Assembly: GCF_017876495.1 (NCBI RefSeq)
Contig: NZ_JAGIOB010000001.1
Location: forward strand, 2,108,001 to 2,172,000
Length of the DNA stretch: 64,000 nucleotides
Direction: 5' to 3'
Source of the DNA: Microlunatus capsulatus
GTDB lineage: Bacteria; Actinomycetota; Actinomycetes; Propionibacteriales; Propionibacteriaceae
The translations under genes were made by a program, and so were the position numbers. The notes under the pieces are model-generated. The model was not told the origin of the DNA. It saw nothing but the letters and a program-made list of their open reading frames with translations, and did no database searches. Of this stretch, positions 31,033 through 38,431 are shown one piece after another (within the stretch, counting starts at the first letter, position 1; each line of letters begins with the position of its first letter).

Positions 31033-31190
31033 GTCGCACGATTCTTCCACGGGTCGGCCTCCTCCCCCACCGCGTTGACGGGCCGCCGCCGGTGGGCCCT
31101 GCTGTGCCACGATGTGGCCCGGCACGGCGGCGTGGCAGGCCCGACGGCGTGCCCCGCCCTGGACCTGACCTCCCCGAGGAGCCCGCGCCG

Positions 31191-33056
31191 ATGCCCCAGC
31201 CCCTGCAGCCCTTCCTGCACGACCTCGTCACCGTCCTCGCCGCCCCCACGCAGGTGCTGTCCGACCGCACCGGCGACGTCGGCGCCGACGCCGACCGGGC
31301 CGGGGCGCAGGGGGTCCTGCACGCCGACGTCCGGGTGCTGAGCCGGGTCGTCGTCGAGGTCGACGGCGGGGCCGGGGAGCACATCGCCACCGAGGCCGGC
31401 ACCGCGACCGCCCGCTTCACCACCCTGCTGCGCCACGTCGGCGCCGGCCTCACCGCCGTGCCGGACCCGACGCTCCGGCTGGACCGCGAGCGGCACGTCC
31501 GGGCCGGAGCCGTCGCGGAGCGGCTGCGGCTGAGCTCGGTGCTGGCGGAGCCGGTCCCCGTCACGGTGACGGTCGCCTTCGCCGCGGACCTGGCCGGGGT
31601 CGAGACGGTCAAGACGGGCCGCGCGGGCACCCCCGCGGTCCTCCTCACCGGCTCCGGCGCACCCCGCTGGGGCGACGACGACCTCGCGGCGGCGCTCACC
31701 GCCGAGGGCGCGACCTGGGCCCCGGGTCCCGACGGCACGGGCGCGGTCGCCACCTGGTCGGTCGTCGTCCCCGCGCACGGCGCCGTCGACGTCGGCTGGT
31801 CCCTCGACGTCAGCGACCGCGGCGGGGTCGTGGTCGCGGCGGCGTCGCCCTGGACCCCCGCGGCGCTGCCGGCCGTCGCGGACTCCCGGCTGGAGCCGTG
31901 GCTGCGCCGCTCGCTGGAGGACCTGGACGGCCTGCGGATGGCGCGACCGCAGGCGCCCGACGACGTCTTCTTCGCCGCCGGGGCGCCCTGGTACCTGACG
32001 CTCTTCGGCCGCGACAGCCTGTGGGCCGCCCGGCTCGTGCTGCCCGTCAGCCTGGAGCCCGCCCGCGGGACCCTGCGCGCACTGGCCGCACTGCAGGGCA
32101 CCACGACCGACGTCGAGCGGGCCGAGCAGCCCGGCAAGATCATGCACGAGCTCCGCCGCGGGGCCTTCGGGCTGGGCACGATGTCCCTGCCGCCGCTCTA
32201 CTACGGCACGATCGACGCCACCCCGCTGTGGGTCTGCCTGCTGCACGACGCCTGGCGGGCCGGGCTCCCGGAGGCCGAGGTGCAGGAGCTGCTGCCCGCC
32301 CTGGAGGCCGCCCTCGGCTGGCTGCTCACCGACTTCGACGCCGACGGCGACGGCTTCGGGGAGTACCTCGACGCCACCGGCCACGGCCTGGCCAACCAGG
32401 GCTGGAAGGACTCCTCGGACTCGGTCCGCTTCCGCGACGGCCGGATCGCCGAGGGCCCGGTCGCGCTGTGCGAGGTGCAGGGCTACGCCCACGAGGCCGC
32501 CCTGGCCGGCGCCACCCTGCTGGAGGCCTTCGACCGGCCGGGCGCCGAGCGGCTGCGGACCTGGGCCGCGACGCTGGCCGACCGGTTCCGCGCCGCCTTC
32601 TGGGTGGGCGAGGGCGAGGACCGCTACCCGGCGCTGGCCCTGGACGGGCGCGGCGCCCGCGTCGACAGCCTGACCAGCAACATCGGCCACCTGCTGGGCA
32701 CCGGTCTGCTCGACGCCGAGGAGGAGCGGCTGGTGGCCCGGCGGGTCGTCAGCCCCGCGCTCGACTCGGGCCTGGGGCTGCGGACGATGTCCACCGACGA
32801 CGCCGGCTTCTCCCCGCTCAGCTACCACTGCGGCTCGGTCTGGCCGCACGACACCGCCGTCGTCGTGGCCGGGCTGGCGCGGGCCGGGCTGGCTGAGCAC
32901 GCGGCCGGCCGGTCGAGGGCCTGCTGCGGGCCTCCGTCGCCTTCGAGCAGCGGCTGCCCGAGCTGTGGAGCGGCGAGGGCCGCCCGGTCCCCTACCCTGC
33001 CTCGTGCCGCCCGCAGGCCTGGTCCGCGGCGGCGGCCGTCGTCGTCGCCTCGGTGA
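31191..33056 (+). CDS. glycogen debranching enzyme-like (amylo-alpha-1,6-glucosidase family), 3' end frameshifted
   Basis: The frame encodes 621 residues. It has an N-terminal GDE_N_bis-type domain (about 15-210) and an (alpha/alpha)6-barrel glucosidase domain with family motifs PWYLTLFGRDSLWAA, GKIMHELRRGAFG, YYGTIDATPLWV, GWKDSSDSVRF and SYHCGSVWPHDTA. After residue about 573 the reading becomes Arg/Pro/Ser-rich nonsense, while the family's conserved ending is found in another frame (32912-33079). A one-base deletion near 32902-32911, in a GGCCGGCCGG run, explains this; it may be real or a sequencing error. ATG 31191 has GAGGAG upstream. Confidence 0.8.
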   Translation: MPQPLQPFLHDLVTVLAAPTQVLSDRTGDVGADADRAGAQGVLHADVRVLSRVVVEVDGGAGEHIATEAGTATARFTTLLRHVGAGLTAVPDPTLRLDRERHVRAGAVAERLRLSSVLAEPVPVTVTVAFAADLAGVETVKTGRAGTPAVLLTGSGAPRWGDDDLAAALTAEGATWAPGPDGTGAVATWSVVVPAHGAVDVGWSLDVSDRGGVVVAAASPWTPAALPAVADSRLEPWLRRSLEDLDGLRMARPQAPDDVFFAAGAPWYLTLFGRDSLWAARLVLPVSLEPARGTLRALAALQGTTTDVERAEQPGKIMHELRRGAFGLGTMSLPPLYYGTIDATPLWVCLLHDAWRAGLPEAEVQELLPALEAALGWLLTDFDADGDGFGEYLDATGHGLANQGWKDSSDSVRFRDGRIAEGPVALCEVQGYAHEAALAGATLLEAFDRPGAERLRTWAATLADRFRAAFWVGEGEDRYPALALDGRGARVDSLTSNIGHLLGTGLLDAEEERLVARRVVSPALDSGLGLRTMSTDDAGFSPLSYHCGSVWPHDTAVVVAGLARAGLAEHAAGRSRACCGPPSPSSSGCPSCGAARAARSPTLPRAARRPGPRRRPSSSPR

Positions 33057-33079
33057 TGGGGGCGGCCGGAGCGGTCTGA
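32912..33079 (+). pseudogene. out-of-frame C-terminal tail of the glycogen debranching enzyme
   Basis: In the frame offset by two bases, translation reads VEGLLRASVAFEQRLPEL and then GRPVPYPASCRPQAWSAAAA, ending at TGA 33077-33079. PYPASCRPQAW is the expected conserved end of this glucosidase family, so these 55 codons belong to the gene at 31191. Confidence 0.75.
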
Positions 33080-33108
33080 CCTCTAATCAGCAGCGCGTGA
33101 TCGTTGCT

Positions 33109-33133
33109 ACGTGATCACGTCATATCGTAGAGT
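33109..33133 (+). promoter_or_regulatory. operator-like palindrome and leaderless minus-10 box of the serine hydrolase gene
   Basis: The perfect palindrome ACGTGATCACGT (33109-33120) lies just upstream of TAGAGT (33128-33133), which ends 6 nt before the ATG at 33140. The stretch is clearly more AT-rich than its surroundings. Confidence 0.5.
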
Positions 33134-33139
33134 CGGAGC

Positions 33140-34213
33140 ATGAGCCGAGCTCCCCGTCGCCCCGTCCGACCGGCCCGCCGCGTGGTCGTCGCGGTCGTCG
33201 TCGCCGCCGTCCTCGCCGGTCTGGTCTGGGTCTGGCCCGGCCCGCCGCGGGCGAGCGCCGCGCGTAGCGGCGACGCGGCGCTGCTGGACGCGGTCGGCGA
33301 GCCGGACGGCTTCCGCCGGCTGGCCGTCGCCGTCGTCGACCTCGACGGCAGCCCGCGGGTCCGCTTCGCCTCGGTGGGCGCGGACGAGCGCACGCCCTTC
33401 GAGGCCGGCTCGGTCACCAAGGCGCTGACCGGGCTGGTGATCGCCGACCAGGTGGAGCGCGGCGAGCTGGACCTCGACACCCCGGTGGGGGAGCTGCTCG
33501 ACCTCGGCGACGGCGACGTGTCCCGGACCACGGTGCGCCAGCTCGTCACCCACCACGCGGGGCTGCCACCGCTCGACCCGACGACCCGGCTGCGGGCCCT
33601 GCCGCCCGTGCTGCTGGGGCTGGACCCCTACCGGGGCGTCAGCACCGCCGAGCTCGTCGAGCGCGCCGGCGGCACGGACACCGGCGCGCAGGAGTACGCC
33701 TACTCCAACCTCGGGGCCGCGCTCGCGGGTCAGGCGGCGGCCGCGGCCGCCGGCACCGACTACCCGACGCTGGTGCAGGAGCGGTTGTTCACCCCGCTCG
33801 GGCTCGCGGGCACGACGCTGCAGACGGCGGAGGCGCGGGTGCCCGCCGGGCGCAGCGCGCTGGGTCGCCGCATGCAGCCGTGGGTCTTCGACGGCTACGC
33901 CCCGGCCGGTGCCACGGTGACCACGACCGCCGACCTGGCCACCCTCGCCACCGCCCTGCTCGAGGAGCGCGCGCCGGGCATGGCGGCCCTGGAGCCGCTG
34001 GCCGAGGCCGGCGACGAGGGCCGCCGGATCGGCACGTTCTGGCAGCTGAGCACGGAGGGCGACCAGACGATCACCTGGCACAACGGGCGCACCGGGGGCT
34101 ACGGGGCCTTCCTCGGTCTGGACCGGGAGCGCGGCCGGGCCGTCGTGGTGCTGTCCGACGTGGCCACCGACCGGACCGACGAGCTGGGCCTGCGGCTGGT
34201 CCGCGGCGCCTGA
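33140..34213 (+). CDS. serine hydrolase, class C beta-lactamase/D-alanyl-D-alanine carboxypeptidase-like
   Basis: The 357-residue exported or membrane-anchored protein has an N-terminal hydrophobic segment (about 14-36). The beta-lactamase (PF00144) domain carries the catalytic SxxK as SVTK, the YxN motif as YSN, and HNG in place of KTG. Such proteins act on peptidoglycan peptides or small esters/amides; true beta-lactamase activity is not implied. The start is fixed by the promoter box 6 nt upstream. The gene is convergent with nei2. Confidence 0.88.
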   Translation: MSRAPRRPVRPARRVVVAVVVAAVLAGLVWVWPGPPRASAARSGDAALLDAVGEPDGFRRLAVAVVDLDGSPRVRFASVGADERTPFEAGSVTKALTGLVIADQVERGELDLDTPVGELLDLGDGDVSRTTVRQLVTHHAGLPPLDPTTRLRALPPVLLGLDPYRGVSTAELVERAGGTDTGAQEYAYSNLGAALAGQAAAAAAGTDYPTLVQERLFTPLGLAGTTLQTAEARVPAGRSALGRRMQPWVFDGYAPAGATVTTTADLATLATALLEERAPGMAALEPLAEAGDEGRRIGTFWQLSTEGDQTITWHNGRTGGYGAFLGLDRERGRAVVVLSDVATDRTDELGLRLVRGA

Positions 34214-34229
34214 GCAGCGCGACGGGGCT

Positions 34230-35021
34230 TCAGCCGGGCGCGGGCTGGCAGCGCGGGCACCAGTAGCTGCGCCGCTCCTGCCCGCGCGGGCCGAACTCCT
34301 CGGTGAGGACCGGCGTCCGGCAGCGTCGGCACGGCTGGCCCGGCCGCTCGAAGACGTAGCGGCTGCGGCCGGGGCGCAGGTCCCCCGTCGTCGACTGCTC
34401 GGTGCGCCACCGGTTGGCCTGGAGCAGCAGCTGGCCGCGCACCAGCACCCGGCGGAGGTTGCGGACGTCCCGGACCGGCGTCCGCGGGTGCAGCCCCTGG
34501 AGGAACAGCAGCTCGGAGCGGTAGAGGGTGCCGATCCCGGCCAGGTTGCGCTGGTCGAGCAGGGCCTCGCCGATCGTCCGGTCGGGCTGGGCCAGCACGC
34601 GGCGGAGCGCCTCCTCGACGTCCCAGTCGGGCCCCAGCAGGTCGGGACCCAGGTGGCCGACGACGCCGTCCTCCTCCGCCGTCGGCACCAGCTCCACCAC
34701 GGGCAGCCGGTAGCCCACGGCGTCGTGCTCGGCCGTGGCCAGCACCGCCCGGATCTGGAACTCCTGGCCGCCGGACCAGGGCCGACCCGTCGGGAAGATG
34801 CGCCAGGTGCCCTCCATCCGGAAGTGCGTGTGCAGGGTCCAGCCGTTGCCGAACCGGAACAGCTGGTGCTTGCCGCGGCTGACGACGGCCAGCACCTCGA
34901 CGCCGGTCAGGTCGGTGGTGGCCAGCTGCGGCACCCGGAGCTCGCAGCGCGTCAGCACCCGGCCGGCCAGCGCCTCGTCGAGGCGGCGGCAGGACCGCCA
35001 GACGGTGTCTCCCTCGGGCAC
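34230..35021 (-). CDS. Fpg/Nei-family DNA glycosylase/AP lyase (Nei2-like endonuclease VIII)
   Basis: The 263-residue base-excision repair enzyme removes oxidised pyrimidines. It starts MPEGDTV, with Pro as the catalytic N-terminus after Met removal and Glu2. It contains the helix-two-turn-helix DQRNLAGIGTLYRSELLF and a C-terminal zinc finger C-x2-C ... YWCPRCQ. Length and motifs match mycobacterial Nei2. Immediately upstream on the same strand is an AlkA-like glycosylase (30-nt gap), making a small base-excision repair pair. Confidence 0.9.
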   Translation of the reverse strand: MPEGDTVWRSCRRLDEALAGRVLTRCELRVPQLATTDLTGVEVLAVVSRGKHQLFRFGNGWTLHTHFRMEGTWRIFPTGRPWSGGQEFQIRAVLATAEHDAVGYRLPVVELVPTAEEDGVVGHLGPDLLGPDWDVEEALRRVLAQPDRTIGEALLDQRNLAGIGTLYRSELLFLQGLHPRTPVRDVRNLRRVLVRGQLLLQANRWRTEQSTTGDLRPGRSRYVFERPGQPCRRCRTPVLTEEFGPRGQERRSYWCPRCQPAPG

Positions 35022-35051
35022 CCCGCCGTTCTGCCCGGCGGGTGCTCCCGC

Positions 35052-35951
35052 TCACGCCGGCAGCCGGTCGCCGACGGCGCGGGCGGCCACCTGGACCCAG
35101 GTGCGGAAGGGGCGCCAGCTCTGCGCCAACCGGGCGAGGGCGTCGGCGTCGAGGGCCGCGTCGAGCCCGTAGAGCCGGGCGACGGCCTGCTGGCCGTGAG
35201 ACTCCTCCGTCGCCGGGACGTCGGCGTGGCCCAGGGCGCGGACGACGACGAGCGTGGCGTAGAAGGGCCCGATGCCGGGCAGCCGGCGCAGCTCGGCGGC
35301 CGCCTCCTCGGGTGGCAGCGCACGCAGCCGCCCGGTGTCCAGCCGACCCTCGGCGGCCGCCTCGGCGATCGCGTGCAGCCGGGGCACCCGGTCGGCGGGG
35401 AGCCCTGGCAGCGCCGTCAGCTCGCGCAGCCGCGCCGGGGTGGGCACCGCGACCGTCGGACGACCGGCGAGCGTGAACGTGGTCCCCAACTGCTCCCCGA
35501 GGCGCAGCCGGAGCGGGATGGCCTGGGCCCGCGAGCGCCGGGCGCTGAGCACCGCCCAGACCAGGGCCTCGTAGGCCGAGTGGAACAGGGCGGGACGGAA
35601 GCCGGGAGCCGCGGCGTGCAGCCGGGCCAGCACCGGGTCGGCGGCGCAGAGCGCGGCGTAGGCGACGCCGTCGTGGTCGGCCGAGACGACGCGGGCGACC
35701 TGGGCCGCGACGGCCGCCAGCCGCGCGTCGTCGAGATCGCCCCCCTCGGCCACGTGGACGGTCAGGTCCAGCGCCGCACCCTGCTGGCGCACCTCGACGC
35801 CGACGGGCAGCGCGAGATCGGGCTCGGCGCAGAAGGCCAGCCGCATCACGCCGTCGACGTCGGCCTCGTCGCGGTGCCCGAAGCCCATCCGGGCGACCTC
35901 GCCGAGGTCGTAAGGCCCGCTCACCGGGATCGTCGTCGTCCGCGTGGTCAT
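35052..35951 (-). CDS. AlkA-like HhH-GPD DNA glycosylase family protein
   Basis: The 299-residue protein resembles 3-methyladenine DNA glycosylase II. It has an N-terminal AlkA_N-like part (about 1-110) and a helix-hairpin-helix GPD domain (LRRLPGIGPFYATLVVVRALGH). The catalytic Asp that normally follows the hairpin is not found; the corresponding stretch reads ADVPATEESHG. Related actinobacterial proteins may use this variant, so activity is uncertain. It is probably transcribed together with the nei-type gene downstream. Confidence 0.8.
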   Translation of the reverse strand: MTTRTTTIPVSGPYDLGEVARMGFGHRDEADVDGVMRLAFCAEPDLALPVGVEVRQQGAALDLTVHVAEGGDLDDARLAAVAAQVARVVSADHDGVAYAALCAADPVLARLHAAAPGFRPALFHSAYEALVWAVLSARRSRAQAIPLRLRLGEQLGTTFTLAGRPTVAVPTPARLRELTALPGLPADRVPRLHAIAEAAAEGRLDTGRLRALPPEEAAAELRRLPGIGPFYATLVVVRALGHADVPATEESHGQQAVARLYGLDAALDADALARLAQSWRPFRTWVQVAARAVGDRLPA

Positions 35952-36005
35952 GCCTCATCCTCGCGCCGCCCACCGACAGCTCCGGGCCTGTCCACAGGCC
36001 CGTCC

Positions 36006-36011
36006 TAGGCT
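36006..36011 (+). promoter_or_regulatory. minus-10 box of a leaderless promoter (SanA-like gene)
   Basis: TAGGCT ends 6 nt before the ATG at 36018. Confidence 0.5.
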
Positions 36012-36017
36012 GCGCGG

Positions 36018-36677
36018 ATGAGCCGCCTCCTCGCCCTGCTCCGCGTCACCGGCGGGCTGGTGCCCCTGGGGGCCGCGGCCGCCGTCCTGGCCTGCGTCGG
36101 CGCCGTCCGCTGGCACGCGGCGGGGCACCTGCATGCCGAGGCGGACGCCCCGACCGCGCCGGTGGCCCTGGTGCTGGGCGCCCAGGTCTTCCCCTCGGGC
36201 ACCCCGTCGGCGTTCCTGGCCGGACGCCTGGACCTGGCCCGCCGGCTGCTCGAGGGCGACCGGGTGCGGGTGCTGCTGCTGTCCGGGGACGGCGCGGCGC
36301 CCGAGTACGACGAGCCGGCGGCGATGCGCCGCTACCTGCTGGCCGCGGGCGTGCCGGACGACGCGATGGTGCTGGACCGGTTCGGGCTGGACACCTACGA
36401 CTCCTGCGTGCGGGCCGCCCGGGTGTTCGGCGTCGAGGAGCTGCTGGTGGTCACCCAGAGCTACCACCTGCCGCGGGCGGTCGGCACGGCGCGCGCCCTA
36501 GGGCTGGCCGCGGAGGGCGTGGGCGACGTCTCGGTCCGGCGGTTCCGGCCCGCCTACGTCCGCGGCGTGCTCCGCGACCAGGTGGCGTGCGTGAAGACCG
36601 TCGTCGACCTCGCCACCCGGCGCCGCCCGGTGCTGGGACCGCCCGACACGTCCGTAAAGGACGCCCTGGTGCGCTGA
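36018..36677 (+). CDS. SanA/YdcF-family (DUF218) envelope protein
   Basis: The 219-residue protein has one N-terminal transmembrane helix (about 8-30) and a DUF218 domain. Conserved motifs are VALVLGAQVFPSGTPSAFLAGRLDLA, LLLSGDGAAPEYDEPAAM, DRFGLDTYDSCVRAARVFG and VTQSYHLPRAVGTARALG. SanA homologues affect envelope barrier function and vancomycin sensitivity in enterobacteria; the biochemical activity is unknown. Confidence 0.85.
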   Translation: MSRLLALLRVTGGLVPLGAAAAVLACVGAVRWHAAGHLHAEADAPTAPVALVLGAQVFPSGTPSAFLAGRLDLARRLLEGDRVRVLLLSGDGAAPEYDEPAAMRRYLLAAGVPDDAMVLDRFGLDTYDSCVRAARVFGVEELLVVTQSYHLPRAVGTARALGLAAEGVGDVSVRRFRPAYVRGVLRDQVACVKTVVDLATRRRPVLGPPDTSVKDALVR

Positions 36678-36708
36678 CTCTGCTCCCCTGGTGCTGCTTC
36701 TGCAGCGG

Positions 36709-36724
36709 TGTAATCATGTAATCA
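36709..36724 (+). promoter_or_regulatory. tandem TGTAATCA repeat upstream of the RHH-like gene
   Basis: Two adjacent copies of TGTAATCA form an AT-rich island ending 15 nt before the ATG, directly before the strong Shine-Dalgarno AGAGGAGGT. It is a candidate operator or promoter element for the following gene. Confidence 0.5.
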
Positions 36725-36739
36725 ACAGAGGAGGTCACC

Positions 36740-37351
36740 ATGTGGCACGGATTCGACGGACCGCACGGTCCGCAGGACGACAGCGGCGACGAGCGGGGCG
36801 GACGGCGCGGCCCGCGAGGTCGCCGGGGCCCGGGACGACCGGGGGGGTGGCAGAACGTCGACCTGCCCCCGGCCGACGACGCCGGGAGCTGGTTCGAGGG
36901 ACGGCTGCCGGGTGAGTGGTTCAGCGCCGTCGCGGTGCACGCCGACCGCGAGGAGATCACGGTCGTCGGCACGCTCGCCGAGGACCCGGCGGCGGACCGG
37001 GCCGCGGCCGAGGGCCGGATCAGCCGGTTCCGCGCCGAGACCCGCGCGACCCGCATCCAGATCGCCGAGGAGGCCGAGGCCCGCTACGGCCGCAAGGTCT
37101 CCTGGGGCGCGAGGCTCGGGGAGGTGGAGACGCTGTTCACCCACCTCTCGGTGCCGGTCATGACCCGGCTCCGGCAGCCGGAGCGCCAGGTGCTCGACAC
37201 CCTCGTCGACGCCGGCGTCGCCCGGTCCCGCTCGGAAGCCCTGGCCTGGGCGGTCACACTGGTCGGCCAGCACGCCGAGTCCTGGCTGGGCGAGCTGCGC
37301 GACGCCATGCAGGAGGTCGACAAGCTGCGGGCCCAGGGTCCGCAGCTCTGA
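36740..37351 (+). CDS. unknown protein with C-terminal ribbon-helix-helix-like segment
   Basis: I do not recognise a named family. The 203-residue protein begins with a disordered Gly/Arg/Asp-rich segment (1-50). A compact middle domain follows (about 50-140: AVAVHADREEITVVGTLAEDP; RFRAETRATRIQIAEEAEARYGRKVSWG). The C-terminal segment LRQPERQVLDTLVDAGVARSRSEALAWAVTLVGQHAESWLGELRDAMQEV resembles a ribbon-helix-helix DNA-binding motif followed by a coiled helix. The Shine-Dalgarno AGAGGAGGT is one of the strongest in the window, suggesting high expression. A tandem 8-bp repeat upstream could be its own operator. A 22-bp hairpin follows. Confidence 0.7.
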   Translation: MWHGFDGPHGPQDDSGDERGGRRGPRGRRGPGRPGGWQNVDLPPADDAGSWFEGRLPGEWFSAVAVHADREEITVVGTLAEDPAADRAAAEGRISRFRAETRATRIQIAEEAEARYGRKVSWGARLGEVETLFTHLSVPVMTRLRQPERQVLDTLVDAGVARSRSEALAWAVTLVGQHAESWLGELRDAMQEVDKLRAQGPQL

Positions 37352-37357
37352 GCAACG

Positions 37358-37410
37358 AGTGCTGAACAGGGGCAGCGTCGAGGAACCGGACGCTGCCCCT
37401 GTTCAGCACT
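37358..37410 (+). terminator. 22-bp perfect hairpin, copy 1 of a repeated element
   Basis: AGTGCTGAACAGGGGCAGC begins a 22-bp perfect stem with a 9-nt loop, starting 6 nt after the RHH-like gene. Its left arm, preceded by CG, recurs at 38376 at the other end of the next gene. Confidence 0.7.
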
Positions 37411-37431
37411 GAGCCACCGCCGTCCACAGAT

Positions 37432-38385
37432 GTGCGCGCTCGGGGTCGCGGCTGGTGGTTCGGGCCGCAGGATCGGGGCGTGGTGGAGGTGGCGCGGGGC
37501 AAGGTGCGACGGGTGGGGTGGACGTCGGTGACGCCGGGCGCGCACGTCGCCACCACGGCTCCGGAGCTGCGGGACGCGCTACGGGCCTGGCACCTGGTCC
37601 TGCCCACCACGGCAGCCTTCACCCATCTGACGGCGGCCGCGCTGCGCGGCTGGTGGCTGCCGGCGCCCGTCCCCCGGCCGGTCTTCGTCTCGGTGTCCCG
37701 GCAGGACCGCCATCCCCAGCGACGCGGCCTGCAGGTCGACCGCTGCGGGGCCCCCGCGACCGAGCTCTCGGGCGGCCTCCCGCTGACGGGCGCCGCGGAG
37801 ACGCTGCTGGCCTGCGCGCGCGACCTCGACCTGCTGGACCTGGTGCCGATGGCCGACTCCGCGCTCCGCTCGGGACACCTCGACCTCGTCGAGCTGTCCG
37901 AGCTCGCTGCCGGCCGGCGACCGGGGACGCGGATGCTCCGCCGGGTGCTGCCGCTGGTCGACGCGCGCAGCGAGTCGCCGTGGGAGTCGGTGATGCGGGT
38001 GCTGCACGGTGCCGCGGGCATCCGGGTGGAGCCGCAGCACGTCGTCCGCGACGCGGCCGGCGGCTTCGTCGCCCGGGCCGACCTCTGGCTCGTCGGCACG
38101 CGACGGCTGCACGAGTACGACGGCGAGGTGCACCGCGACCTGGACACCCACCGGTCCGACCTCGACCGGGACCGGCGGCTCGTCGAGGCCGGGTGGCAGC
38201 GCTGCGGCTACACCGCCGGCGAGGTGCTGCGCAAGGGAGGCTCGATCATCGCCTCGGCTGACGCCGTCCTGGGCCGCGGCTGGGACCCCGAGCGCCTGAC
38301 GGCCTGGCGGGCACTGGTCCGGGCCTCCCTCTACGGACCCGATGGCCGGACCCGAGCCCGCCGCCGGTGGACCACCGAGTGCTGA
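37432..38385 (+). CDS. AbiEi-like/DUF559-type protein with Vsr/PD-(D/E)xK nuclease-like C-terminus
   Basis: The protein has up to 317 residues. The N-terminal part (about 20-110) resembles the AbiEi-type region common in actinobacterial proteins of this kind. The C-terminal part (about 180-280) has a Vsr/DUF559-like nuclease-fold pattern: RSESPWESVMRVLHGAAGI, FVARADLWLV, RLHEYDGEVHR, then DRDRRLVEAGWQ. These genes are abundant in actinobacteria and their function is unproven; DNA cleavage is inferred from the fold. The start is uncertain: GTG 37432 or, perhaps better, GTG 37480. The coding end (TEC stop) lies inside the left arm of the downstream hairpin, and a related hairpin precedes the gene. 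Confidence 0.7.
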   Translation: MRARGRGWWFGPQDRGVVEVARGKVRRVGWTSVTPGAHVATTAPELRDALRAWHLVLPTTAAFTHLTAAALRGWWLPAPVPRPVFVSVSRQDRHPQRRGLQVDRCGAPATELSGGLPLTGAAETLLACARDLDLLDLVPMADSALRSGHLDLVELSELAAGRRPGTRMLRRVLPLVDARSESPWESVMRVLHGAAGIRVEPQHVVRDAAGGFVARADLWLVGTRRLHEYDGEVHRDLDTHRSDLDRDRRLVEAGWQRCGYTAGEVLRKGGSIIASADAVLGRGWDPERLTAWRALVRASLYGPDGRTRARRRWTTEC

Positions 38386-38431
38386 ACAGGGGCAGCTCCG
38401 GACCTGTCGGAGCTGCCCCCAGTCAGCACTC
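38377..38431. terminator. hairpin, copy 2 of the repeated element, between convergent genes
   Basis: A 24-nt left arm starting GAGTGCTGAACAGGGGCAGC pairs with a right arm that differs at three central positions; the loop is GACCTGT. It overlaps the stop of the nuclease-like gene and touches the stop of pgi, so it could terminate both. Confidence 0.65.
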
